From assembly GCA_003516865.1 (NCBI GenBank), contig DPBR01000004.1, positions 11,255-63,102 of the forward strand: a stretch of DNA of 51,848 bases, given 5' to 3'. The notes below the pieces were generated by a model. The model worked only from the letters and a program-made list of their open reading frames with translations. It made no database searches and was not told the DNA's origin. Positions 8,388 through 15,860 of this stretch are shown piece after piece; position 1 is the stretch's first letter, and every line of letters begins with the position of its first letter. This DNA is from Oscillospiraceae bacterium (lineage in GTDB: Bacteria > Bacillota > Clostridia > Oscillospirales > Ruminococcaceae). The position numbers and the translations under genes were made by a program.

Positions 8388-8401
8388 TGTAAGCGTTTAC
8401 A
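8388..8401. promoter_or_regulatory. cre-like (CcpA/LacI-family) operator candidate
   Basis: TGTAAGCGTTTACA fits the Gram-positive catabolite-responsive element pattern TGWAARCGYTWNCW exactly. It lies 2 bp after the hisF stop and about 55 bp upstream of the internal promoter's -35. The functional link is inference. Confidence 0.45.
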
Positions 8402-8403
8402 CG

Positions 8404-9162
8404 TCACGTTCTTACGGGAATATTGTGCTTTTTCAGATATTCCTTGACTTCGCCGACCGTAATCTCCTTAAAATGGAAAAGAGATGCCGCGAGCGCCGCC
8501 GATGAATTTGTTTTCTCAAAAACTTCGGAAAAATGCTCAATTTTGCCGCAGCCGCCGCTTGCAATAACGGGAATATTCACTCTTGAGCAGACAAAATTCA
8601 GCATTTCAATGTCAAAACCGCCGCGAACGCCGTCCGTGTCAATCGAATTTAAGCAAATTTCGCCCGCGCCGCGCTCGGATATTTCGCGAACCCAATCGCC
8701 GAGGTCAAGGTTCATATCGACTCTGCCGCCGTTTATAAAGACGGAATAACCGCCCTTTTCATTTCGCTTTGCGTCAATTCCGACAACAACGCACTGCGAG
8801 CCGAAAATCTCAGCCGCGTCGCTTATAAGCTTTGGATTTTTAACAGCCTGCGAGTTCACGGAAACCTTGTCCGCGCCCGCCCTCAGAGTATCGCGGAAAT
8901 CCTCGATTGACGATATTCCTCCGCCGACGCAAAGCGGCACGAAAACCTGTTCAGCCGTGCGTTTTACAACGTCAAGCATTACTCCGCGCCCCTCGCAGGA
9001 GGCGGTTATATCGTAAAAAACAAGCTCGTCCGCGCCCTGCTTGTTGTACTCGACAGCAAGCTCAACGGGGTTGCCTACGTCTTTTATTCCCTCGAAATTA
9101 ACGCCCTTAACAACCTTTCCGTTTCTCACGTCAAGGCACGGAATTATCCTTTTTGCAAGCAT
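8404..9162 (-). CDS. hisF: Imidazole glycerol phosphate synthase, cyclase subunit
   Basis: Closes the imidazole ring with ammonia supplied by HisH, giving IGP and AICAR. The (beta/alpha)8 barrel has LDVRNGKVVKG with the catalytic Asp near residue 11, and VVGIDAKRN with the second catalytic Asp near 130. Phosphate-binding loops are in VCVGGGI-type and IASGGCG segments. The 252-residue length is typical. ATG start. HisH is encoded upstream in the same operon, separated by hisA and two small membrane protein genes. Confidence 0.97.
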   Translation of the reverse strand: MLAKRIIPCLDVRNGKVVKGVNFEGIKDVGNPVELAVEYNKQGADELVFYDITASCEGRGVMLDVVKRTAEQVFVPLCVGGGISSIEDFRDTLRAGADKVSVNSQAVKNPKLISDAAEIFGSQCVVVGIDAKRNEKGGYSVFINGGRVDMNLDLGDWVREISERGAGEICLNSIDTDGVRGGFDIEMLNFVCSRVNIPVIASGGCGKIEHFSEVFEKTNSSAALAASLFHFKEITVGEVKEYLKKHNIPVRT

Positions 9163-9183
9163 AGTTTATCCTTTCATCTGACG

Positions 9184-9588
9184 TCAGCCACCGAGTTGAA
9201 TACCTTTTTCAACAGATTTGGCAATACCGTTTTCGTCAAAATATATGTAGTAATAAAAGTCATTGTTCGACTTCATCAACCCGAAAAAGCCATTGTCTTT
9301 CCCGATAAAATAGCCGTATTCTTCACGGAATTTGTAATTCGGTTCGCCGTAAACGGAAATAATCTCCGCTTTTGTACTTCCTATTATATACAAGTCAACG
9401 TATGGGAAACAAGTCGGAAAAAGCACAAAATACGCCGCAACAATCAAAATTTCAACAAAAAGTATTAAGCCGCAGGTCACGGCAAGCTTTTTCTTTCGAT
9501 TTACAGCTCCGACAACTGTCAGCACCGCAGGTACGAGAAAAACAGCGGCGCAGAACAGCAAAACAGCAATTACTATAAAATCAAGCAT
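9184..9588 (-). CDS. Small membrane-anchored protein with SmpA-like motif
   Basis: 134 residues: two hydrophobic segments (about 3-28 and 36-58), then an extracellular-looking domain with STKAEIISVYGEPNYKF and YYIYFDENGIAKSVEKG. The pattern of STKxE(I/V)xxxYGEP followed by Y(I)xFDxNxI resembles SmpA/OmlA or BLIP-type folds that follow small conformational motifs in lipoproteins. The same pattern recurs in the lipoprotein at 38820-39437. Function unknown. Its ATG has GGAG upstream and overlaps the preceding gene by 8 nt; hisF follows after 21 nt. Confidence 0.65.
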   Translation of the reverse strand: MLDFIVIAVLLFCAAVFLVPAVLTVVGAVNRKKKLAVTCGLILFVEILIVAAYFVLFPTCFPYVDLYIIGSTKAEIISVYGEPNYKFREEYGYFIGKDNGFFGLMKSNNDFYYYIYFDENGIAKSVEKGIQLGG

Positions 9589-10210
9589 CGTCTTTGTCTC
9601 CTAAATATCTGTACCCGAAAAAGCAAGTCGGCATAAAGTAAAGGCACCATATTTCAAGAAGTACAGTTCCTACCGCCGCGTCACCCGAGGCGCCTGTAAA
9701 TACCGGAAACATCGGCACAAACAAGCAGGAAAGGAAGAATATCCCATGTATTTTCAGCATTATTGCAAGCGGTTTTCCGCACTTCTTGGTTTTGTCAACA
9801 AGAAACCCGCCAAAAAACGTCGAGAGTGCCATAAAAGCATAACCAAGCAAATCATAATTGAAGAAAAGGCTGCCCGTATTGCCGTAATCAATGATTTTTC
9901 TTACGTCATCGCTGAGTTCCGGGTGTAGATTTATCGTTGTACACTCAGCAAAGTAAACGATTAGGACAAAAACGACGTAAACAGCCGCGCTTATCAGACT
10001 TACACAGCTAACAGCTTTTCTTTCGGCATCTTTGTTTAATGCGGAAATTCCCGACATAAACAGAATAAAACCAAGCGCTATGAAAATACTTGAAAAGCAG
10101 CAAGCAAACAACCCGTCGGCAAACAATCCATAAATCATAGATGCCGCAAATGCAAATGTTGAAATTCCGGCAATTGCTGCGCCAAGTTTTCCTATCATCT
10201 TATTTGTCAT
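9581..10210 (-). CDS. Polytopic membrane protein of unknown function in his operon
   Basis: 209 residues with about five or six hydrophobic segments and the soluble loop TTINLHPELSDDVRKIIDYGN between two of them. The layout (alternating short helices and FFNYDLLGYAFMALSTFFGGF) resembles general Firmicute membrane proteins, but no family is recognised. Start chosen at ATG 10210, because GGAGG lies 6 nt upstream within the end of hisA; the ORF then overlaps hisA by 11 nt. It is followed by an 8-nt overlap with the next small membrane gene, so the pair is co-translated. Confidence 0.65.
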   Translation of the reverse strand: MTNKMIGKLGAAIAGISTFAFAASMIYGLFADGLFACCFSSIFIALGFILFMSGISALNKDAERKAVSCVSLISAAVYVVFVLIVYFAECTTINLHPELSDDVRKIIDYGNTGSLFFNYDLLGYAFMALSTFFGGFLVDKTKKCGKPLAIMLKIHGIFFLSCLFVPMFPVFTGASGDAAVGTVLLEIWCLYFMPTCFFGYRYLGDKDDA

Positions 10211-10922
10211 TTTTTGCCTCCGCAATCGCCTGTTTCAGGTCGAGAGTGCCGCTGTAAATTGATTTTCCGCAGATTGTGCCGTAAAGACCGAGCTTTTTGC
10301 AGATTTTGATATCCTCGATAGTGTGAACGCCGCCGCTTGCGATAATATTCGCCTTGCAGCACTTGTTTATCTCGTCGAGTTGCTCGGCGTTTACTCCCGA
10401 AAGAGTGCCGTCCTTTGAAATATCCGTGTAAATAATGTACTCAACTCCGACTTTCGACATTGCTTTCGCAAGCTCGGTGAAATGAACCTCGGACGTTTCA
10501 AGCCAGCCTTCCGTTGCCACAAAGCCGTTTTTCGCGTCAATTCCGACTGCAATCCTGCTTCCGTACTCCTTTACCGCGTCCCTTACAAGCTGAGGATTTT
10601 TCACAGCCGCAGAGCCGATTATCACGCGTGATATTCCATTTTTCAGGTACATCTCGACCGTATCAATCAAGCGTATTCCCCCGCCGACCTCGACTTTCAG
10701 CCCCGTATTCCGCGCAACATCAAGAAAAATTTCCTTGTTCTGCTGTGAAGCGTCCTTTGCGCCGTCGAGGTCAACCATATGTATCCACTGCGCACCCGCG
10801 TTCTCAAACGCGCGAGCTGTATCAATATAGCTTTCCGCGACTTTCTCAACGGTCGCGTAATCGCCCTTGTACAGCCGCACGCACTGTCCGTCCTTTATGT
10901 CGATTGCGGGTAATATTATCAT
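10200..10922 (-). CDS. hisA: ProFAR isomerase (HisA)
   Basis: Amadori isomerisation of 5'-ProFAR to PRFAR, the step before HisHF. The (beta/alpha)8 barrel has LPAIDIKDGQCVRLYKGDY at the N-terminus (catalytic Asp8) and IIYTDISKDGTLSG with the second catalytic Asp in the C-terminal half; phosphate sites are in EVGGGIR and ASGGVH. The 240-residue length is normal. AAGGG lies ahead of the ATG, and the 69-nt gap from hisH holds only a weak inverted repeat. Confidence 0.97.
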   Translation of the reverse strand: MIILPAIDIKDGQCVRLYKGDYATVEKVAESYIDTARAFENAGAQWIHMVDLDGAKDASQQNKEIFLDVARNTGLKVEVGGGIRLIDTVEMYLKNGISRVIIGSAAVKNPQLVRDAVKEYGSRIAVGIDAKNGFVATEGWLETSEVHFTELAKAMSKVGVEYIIYTDISKDGTLSGVNAEQLDEINKCCKANIIASGGVHTIEDIKICKKLGLYGTICGKSIYSGTLDLKQAIAEAKNDK

Positions 10923-10991
10923 AACTTATTCCCTTTCTATTTCTTCATTCTTGTTTGCTTATTGCGTAAAAGTTTTCTTTTGCGAATAAAG

Positions 10992-11582
10992 TCAAATTTC
11001 AGCAAATCTTTTAAGCATCGCAAGACCCGCTTCTCCGCTTTTTTCCGGGTGAAACTGCGCTCCGAAAACGTTCCCGCTGAAAACAAGCGCGGGAACTTTC
11101 ATTCCGTAATCACAGTACGCCGATACGTTTTCATTCGGGCAATCAGCCGCATAAGAGTGAACAAAATAGACGTATTCCCCGCCCTTTTCCAGAAGCTTAC
11201 AGGGATTGTTAAGCTCAAGCTCGTTCCAACCCATATGAGGAACTGCGAGATTATTTGGCGTCATAAGTTTTACGCTGCCCTTTATCAAGCCAAGTCCTTC
11301 CGTTTCCCCAAATTCAAAGCCCTTTTCAAAAAGCATCTGCATACCGAGGCAAATTCCCAGAAGCGGCTTTTTTTTAGCCTCTTGTTTGATTACACCGACA
11401 AGTCCGCTTTCATTCAACATTCTCATTGCATCGGGAAAAGCGCCGACTCCCGGCAGTATAAGCCTGTCAGCAGAACGCAAATCTTCGGGTTTATTTGTAA
11501 TTGTATTCTCAATTCCGAGATAATCAAGCGCGTTTTTCACACTGAAAAGATTTCCCGCTCCATAATCAATAATTGCAGTCAT
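10992..11582 (-). CDS. hisH: Imidazole glycerol phosphate synthase, glutaminase subunit
   Basis: Class I glutamine amidotransferase that provides ammonia to HisF. The nucleophile Cys lies in LLGICLGMQMLFE and the catalytic His/Glu pair in GAQFHPEKSG; the oxyanion-strand region is GVGAFPDAM. 196 residues. Start ATG overlaps the Nudix stop (ATGA), so it is translationally coupled to that gene. Confidence 0.97.
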   Translation of the reverse strand: MTAIIDYGAGNLFSVKNALDYLGIENTITNKPEDLRSADRLILPGVGAFPDAMRMLNESGLVGVIKQEAKKKPLLGICLGMQMLFEKGFEFGETEGLGLIKGSVKLMTPNNLAVPHMGWNELELNNPCKLLEKGGEYVYFVHSYAADCPNENVSAYCDYGMKVPALVFSGNVFGAQFHPEKSGEAGLAMLKRFAEI

Positions 11583-12010
11583 TTAAACTTCCCTTTCGTC
11601 AGGAATATTTTGTCGTAATTCAGCTTTATATGCTCCATTATGTGACCGATATTTCCCTCGCCCGCATATTGCCGCATATCGAAAAAATCACTGTCAAGAC
11701 CGCTCCAAAAAAGCGGATTTTCTTCGCCGTTTATCGGAACATCACGTTTAAGCTGTCCCGCGTAAACCTCGACGTAACACGGGTCGAGCGGGTATGTGAA
11801 GTCCATAAGATGAACAAGCGCGATATCCTCCCGCGTAATTCCCGTTTCCTCAAAAAGCTCGCGATAAGCCGCGTCAACGCCGTTTTCGCCCGCCTCAATC
11901 TTCCCGCCGACAAAGTTTTTCAGCCCTTTGTAAGGGTCTTTAATTCGCCTGCACATAAGCATTTTCTGACCGTCTGCCGAAAAAACGGCAACGAGGTTAT
12001 ATCCCTGCAT
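11579..12010 (-). CDS. Nudix hydrolase, MutT/8-oxo-dGTP diphosphatase-like
   Basis: 143-residue Nudix enzyme that hydrolyses a nucleoside diphosphate-type bond. The Nudix box GX5EX7REUXEEXGU is intact as GGKIEAGENG...YRELFEETGI (about residues 36-58). Its N-terminus LVAVFSADGQKMLMCRR and short length suit 8-oxo-dGTP or related nucleotide cleaning, but the substrate is not readable. It overlaps hisB by one base (TAATG) and hisH by four (ATGA), so it is a true member of the his operon between HisB and HisH. Confidence 0.85.
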   Translation of the reverse strand: MQGYNLVAVFSADGQKMLMCRRIKDPYKGLKNFVGGKIEAGENGVDAAYRELFEETGITREDIALVHLMDFTYPLDPCYVEVYAGQLKRDVPINGEENPLFWSGLDSDFFDMRQYAGEGNIGHIMEHIKLNYDKIFLTKGKFK

Positions 12011-12588
12011 TAAAGAACACCCTTTGTCGATACAATTTCGCCCGAATTAGGCTTAACGGCGGTTTTAAGCGCGTAAGCAAGCGCTTTGAACAGCGCTTCC
12101 GCCTTATGGTGGTCGTTTTTGCCGTATTCGCAGCGCAGATGAAGCGTAATTCCTGCGTTAAACGCAAACGCGCGCATAAATTCCTCGATAAGGCAAGTGT
12201 CAAGCTCGCCGATTTTCTCGTTCACAAACTCCGCGTTGAACACAAGAAACGGTCTGCCGCTTATATCAACCGCGCAGAAGCCGAGCGCTTCGTCCATAGG
12301 AATAAACGCGCTTCCGTAACGCACAATTCCGCCCTTATCTCCAAGCGCTTCGCAAAACGCTTTTCCAAGCACAATTCCGACATCTTCCGCCGTGTGATGG
12401 CCGTCGACATAGAGGTCGCCCTTGGCTTCGAGCGTCAGCCCAAACCCGCCGTGAACCCCAAGCGCAGTCAGCATATGGTCGAGAAAGCCTATTCCCGTAT
12501 TTATCTTAACCTCGCCTCCGTCAATCTTCAGCAACACGGTAATGTCGGTTTCTTTGGTTTTTCTGGTAATATTCGCTTCTCTGTTCAT
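12010..12588 (-). CDS. hisB: Imidazoleglycerol-phosphate dehydratase
   Basis: Dehydrates IGP to imidazole-acetol phosphate. Mono-functional 192-residue enzyme. The two pseudo-repeated metal sites are visible as GFLDHMLTALGVHGG and DGHHTAEDVGIVLG in the first half, and RCEYGKNDHHKAEALFKALA in the second. It lacks the N-terminal histidinol phosphatase half found in enterobacteria. No histidinol-phosphatase or HisC gene is present in the window. AAGGAG precedes the ATG. Confidence 0.97.
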   Translation of the reverse strand: MNREANITRKTKETDITVLLKIDGGEVKINTGIGFLDHMLTALGVHGGFGLTLEAKGDLYVDGHHTAEDVGIVLGKAFCEALGDKGGIVRYGSAFIPMDEALGFCAVDISGRPFLVFNAEFVNEKIGELDTCLIEEFMRAFAFNAGITLHLRCEYGKNDHHKAEALFKALAYALKTAVKPNSGEIVSTKGVL

Positions 12589-12597
12589 TTTTTCTCC

Positions 12598-13896
12598 TTA
12601 TTCGCCGGACTTTCTGACTTCAATGGAATTTGCGTGAGCCGTGAGCTGTTCGCGCTTTGCAATCAGAATAATATCGTCCGCCGCGTCAAGAAGCGCGTCC
12701 TTTGTGTAATAAATGTAGCTTGAACGCTTAACAAAGCTGTCAACGCCGAGCGGCGAATAAAATCTCGCAGTTCCGCCTGTCGGAAGAACGTGGTTCGGTC
12801 CCGCGTAATAGTCGCCGAGCGGCTCGGGAGAGTGATTTCCGAGGAACAGCGAACCGACATTATCAAGCTTCCCTATGTATTCAAGCGGATTTTCCGCGCA
12901 GACTTCGAGGTGTTCGGGAGCGATTTTGTTCGCGATTTCAACAGCATAATCCATATTGTCGCAAACGATAATTGCTCCGTAATTTTTCAGTGACTCCTCG
13001 ATAATTTCCTTTCTCGAAAGGTTCTGAACCTGACGTTCAATCTCAGCTTTTGTTTTCTCGGCAATTTCACGGCTTGTGGTTATCATAATCGCGCTTGCAA
13101 TCCTGTCGTGTTCAGCCTGCGACATAAGGTCAGCAGCTAGATAAACGGGATTTGCCGTTTTGTCCGCGATAACAAGAATTTCGCTCGGTCCCGCAACCAT
13201 ATCAATATCAACGTTGCCGTAAACAAGCTTTTTCGCCGTTGTAACATAGATATTGCCGGGACCCACAATCTTGGATACGCGCGGAATTTCCTCCGTTCCG
13301 TAAGCAAGCGCAGCTATTGCCTGAGCGCCGCCCGTGAGATAAATTCTGTCAACGCCGCAAAGCGCCGCGGCAACGAGAATATCCTTATTCGCCGAGCCGT
13401 CCTTAAGCGGCGGAGTTACCATAATAACTTCCTTTACGCCGGCAATTTTCGCAGGAATTGCGTTCATCAGAACAGACGACGGATAAGCCGCCGTGCCGCC
13501 CGGAACGTACAGCCCGACCTTATCAAGACCGCGAACGCGCTGTCCCATAATAACGCCGTTTTCTTCGGTTACGCAAAAGCCCTCGCGCTTTTGTCTTGTG
13601 TGAAAAGCGGTGATATTCTCAACTGCGTTTAGCATTGCCTCGACAAATTCCGGCGACTTTTCGTTGGCTTCTGTCAGCGCGTCCTGAATTGCCTCGTCGG
13701 GAACGCGATAATATTTCGCGTTCGGGCAGTCGAATTTCGCCGTATACTCCTTAACTGCTTTATCGCCGTTTTTCTTTACGTTTTCAAGTATCGCCTTAAC
13801 TGTCTTTTCAACTTCCGCGCCGACTTCTCCCGCGCGCTTTTCGGTTTCTTCTAGAAACTTCTTTTCATCGCCGTTCGCTTCGATTATTCTTATCAT
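12598..13896 (-). CDS. hisD: Histidinol dehydrogenase
   Basis: Zinc enzyme that oxidises L-histidinol twice to L-histidine with NAD. The 432-residue length is typical. Signature features: AEHDRIASAIMIT with the zinc-binding Gln-Ala-Glu-His region, catalytic IAPEHLEV (Glu/His pair), and HVLPTGGTARFYSPLGV near the C-terminus. It starts one base into the hisG stop codon (TAATG), with GGAG 8 nt before the ATG. Confidence 0.97.
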   Translation of the reverse strand: MIRIIEANGDEKKFLEETEKRAGEVGAEVEKTVKAILENVKKNGDKAVKEYTAKFDCPNAKYYRVPDEAIQDALTEANEKSPEFVEAMLNAVENITAFHTRQKREGFCVTEENGVIMGQRVRGLDKVGLYVPGGTAAYPSSVLMNAIPAKIAGVKEVIMVTPPLKDGSANKDILVAAALCGVDRIYLTGGAQAIAALAYGTEEIPRVSKIVGPGNIYVTTAKKLVYGNVDIDMVAGPSEILVIADKTANPVYLAADLMSQAEHDRIASAIMITTSREIAEKTKAEIERQVQNLSRKEIIEESLKNYGAIIVCDNMDYAVEIANKIAPEHLEVCAENPLEYIGKLDNVGSLFLGNHSPEPLGDYYAGPNHVLPTGGTARFYSPLGVDSFVKRSSYIYYTKDALLDAADDIILIAKREQLTAHANSIEVRKSGE

Positions 13897-14528
13897 TACA
13901 AGTTCTCCTTAATCAGATTAACAATTTCAAGTATTCTTTCCTGTTTAAGTTTGATGCTGACGGTATTTGCGATAAGCCTTGCGGAAACCGGCGCTACGTC
14001 CTCGACAACCTCAAGACCGTTTTCTTTGAGCGTCGTTCCCGTTTCAACGATATCGACAATTCCGTCCGACAGCCCCACAAGCGGCGCAAGCTCCACGGAA
14101 CCCTCAATTTTTACGATATCAACGTCAATTCCTTTATTTTCAAAAAAATCACGCGTTACTTCGGGGTATTTAGTAGCAACCGTCTTTACTCCGTATCCGC
14201 TGTAAAAATCGGTTCCCTTCTTAACGGCAAGAGCGAATTTACACTTTCCGAAGCCCAAATCCTCAATTTCATAGAACTTTCCGCCGTGCTCCATAATTGT
14301 GTCTTTTCCGACAACTCCGAGGTCGCATACGCCGTGTTCAACGTATGTTATAACGTCAGCCGCCTTTGCCAGAACAACTTCAATATTCTCGTCGGATATC
14401 GTCAGAATAAGCCTTCTGCCCTTTTCACGCAGGTCTGTGACGTCGTAGCCTATTTTTTCAAGCAAATCAACAGCTTTATTCTCAATTCTGCCCTTTGTAA
14501 GCGCAATTCTGATTTTCTTTTTTTCCAC
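13896..14528 (-). CDS. hisG: ATP phosphoribosyltransferase, short catalytic subunit
   Basis: First, committed step of histidine synthesis: ATP + PRPP to PR-ATP. About 210 residues, so it is the short HisG_S form without the regulatory ACT-like domain and needs HisZ, encoded directly upstream. Motifs: IALTKGRIENKAVDLL at the start, and the PRPP-binding DGIVDIVETGTTLKENGL (about residues 150-168). The start is GTG: a GTG at 14534 overlaps the hisZ stop but lies one base from GGGAGG, whereas the GTG at 14528 has a 7-nt spacer and is preferred. Confidence 0.95.
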   Translation of the reverse strand: MEKKKIRIALTKGRIENKAVDLLEKIGYDVTDLREKGRRLILTISDENIEVVLAKAADVITYVEHGVCDLGVVGKDTIMEHGGKFYEIEDLGFGKCKFALAVKKGTDFYSGYGVKTVATKYPEVTRDFFENKGIDVDIVKIEGSVELAPLVGLSDGIVDIVETGTTLKENGLEVVEDVAPVSARLIANTVSIKLKQERILEIVNLIKENL

Positions 14529-14530
14529 GG

Positions 14531-15721
14531 TCACACCTCCCTGCTTTCGGTTTCGCCGTTTTCATTTATCACGTCAAGCCGCTTTATTCCGTGCTTTTTT
14601 GCAAATTTCTCGGCGCATTTCGGACAAATTCCATTAAAATTTCGGACGGATAATCCCTTTGATATCAGCTTTTCGCAATGTTTAAGCGCCGATATTCTAT
14701 CGTTTGAAAATACGAGCACATCGGGCGTTTTCGCAAGCGATTTTCCCTTGTTTTTCAGATAAACCTTTGCCGCAGCTTCAATATTTACGGCAAATCCGAC
14801 TGCTTTCGCTTCTCTTCCGCCAAACTCGCCGATAAGCGTATCGTATCTTCCTCCCGAAAGAACCGGCTGTCCGTAACCCTCGACATATCCCTTGAAGATA
14901 ATTCCCGTGTAATAATTCTTCTTGTTTACAAGACCGAGGTCAACGCGGATTTTTTCCTCGGGAATAATCCCCGCAAGCTCCAGACACAGCCTTTCAAGCC
15001 GCGAAAGCTTCTTTTCAATCGCTTCTCCGAAAAGATACTTTCTCGCTTCCTCAAACACTTCAAAACCTCCGAACAGCCTCGGAAGCATTCTCAGCGCTTC
15101 AAAAGATTTGTCATCGGCAAGCATATCGTCAATCGCAGGATAATTCTTGTCCACAATGTTCACGCGAAGCTTCTCTGTCTGCTGTTCATCGGAATAATTG
15201 TACTGAGAAAGAAGCTCGCTGAAAATGCCGCTGTCGCCGATTTCGATGCGATAATCCTCGTCGCACTCGCCGAGCGCTTTCGCCGCAAGAAACAGCGCTT
15301 CGTAATCGGAGTCCTCGTTTTCGCCGCCGATAATCTCAATTCCGCTTTGCTCAAACTCGTCGTCGCGTCCGCTGTCCTTTGGATTAACCATAAAAATGCT
15401 CTGGTTATAGAACAGTTTAAGCGGAAGTTCCTCATCGCGAAGCCTTGTCGCGCAAAGCCTTGCAATCGGCATTGTCGTATCGGGGCGCAGAACCATAAGC
15501 CTGTTCTTCCCGTCAACCAGCTTGTACATCGTTTCCGGAGCGAAATGACGCGCCTTTCCGTTGAATACATCATAAAATTCAATTCCCGGAGTAATTACCT
15601 CGGAATAGCCGTAGTTCTCGAATATTCCCGTAATTCTATCTTCAAGATATCTCTTTGCGGCACATTCCTCAAAGAGCAAATCCCGCGTTCCTTCGGGTGT
15701 CAGCCAGTCGTTTCTTCTCAT
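14531..15721 (-). CDS. hisZ: ATP phosphoribosyltransferase regulatory subunit
   Basis: Catalytically inactive class II histidyl-tRNA-synthetase paralogue that forms the octamer with HisG_S and carries the histidine feedback site. 396 residues. Class II motifs: TPEGTRDLLFEE at the N-terminus, LRPDTTMPIARLCATRL (motif 2 region), VLSGGRYDTLIGEFGG (motif 3 region). The C-terminal 60 residues (VLVFSNDR... to GICPKCAEKF) resemble a reduced anticodon-binding domain with a CxxC pair. ATG at 15721 has GAGAGG upstream; an earlier ATG at 15739 has none. It heads the his operon. Confidence 0.93.
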   Translation of the reverse strand: MRRNDWLTPEGTRDLLFEECAAKRYLEDRITGIFENYGYSEVITPGIEFYDVFNGKARHFAPETMYKLVDGKNRLMVLRPDTTMPIARLCATRLRDEELPLKLFYNQSIFMVNPKDSGRDDEFEQSGIEIIGGENEDSDYEALFLAAKALGECDEDYRIEIGDSGIFSELLSQYNYSDEQQTEKLRVNIVDKNYPAIDDMLADDKSFEALRMLPRLFGGFEVFEEARKYLFGEAIEKKLSRLERLCLELAGIIPEEKIRVDLGLVNKKNYYTGIIFKGYVEGYGQPVLSGGRYDTLIGEFGGREAKAVGFAVNIEAAAKVYLKNKGKSLAKTPDVLVFSNDRISALKHCEKLISKGLSVRNFNGICPKCAEKFAKKHGIKRLDVINENGETESREV

Positions 15722-15750
15722 ATTTACCTCTCTTTTCATTTGATTTAGCG

Positions 15751-15798
15751 TGCTAATGTGATATTATATTATCATATTACTATAATATCACATTAGCA
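15751..15798. promoter_or_regulatory. Perfect 18-bp inverted repeat operator of the his operon
   Basis: TGCTAATGTGATATTATA (15751-15768) and its exact complement TATAATATCACATTAGCA (15781-15798) flank a 12-bp AT spacer. The distal half covers the promoter spacer and -10, and the proximal half lies just after the start site, so only one arm is transcribed. This suits a DNA operator for a dimeric repressor rather than an RNA hairpin. Confidence 0.7.
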
Positions 15799-15810
15799 TT
15801 AATTTGTCAA
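15782..15810 (-). promoter_or_regulatory. Sigma-A promoter of the his operon
   Basis: -35 TTGACA (15810-15805), 17-bp spacer, -10 TATTAT (15787-15782) preceded by TGTGA. It lies about 60 bp before the hisZ ATG and about 50 bp after the polC stop. Confidence 0.88.
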
Positions 15811-15860
15811 GCAAAGAAGTATTTTTCGACAAAATAAACAGAAATTATCAACAATGTTGA

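Noticed and set aside
10923..10991. Hairpin in the hisH-hisA gap
   Set aside because: Only about 5 bp (AAAAG/CTTTT) can pair with an AT loop and no T tract; probably chance.
15721..15860. T-box or histidine leader attenuator before hisZ
   Set aside because: The leader is short and AT-rich, lacks the T-box core and any His-rich small ORF; the inverted repeat spans the promoter.
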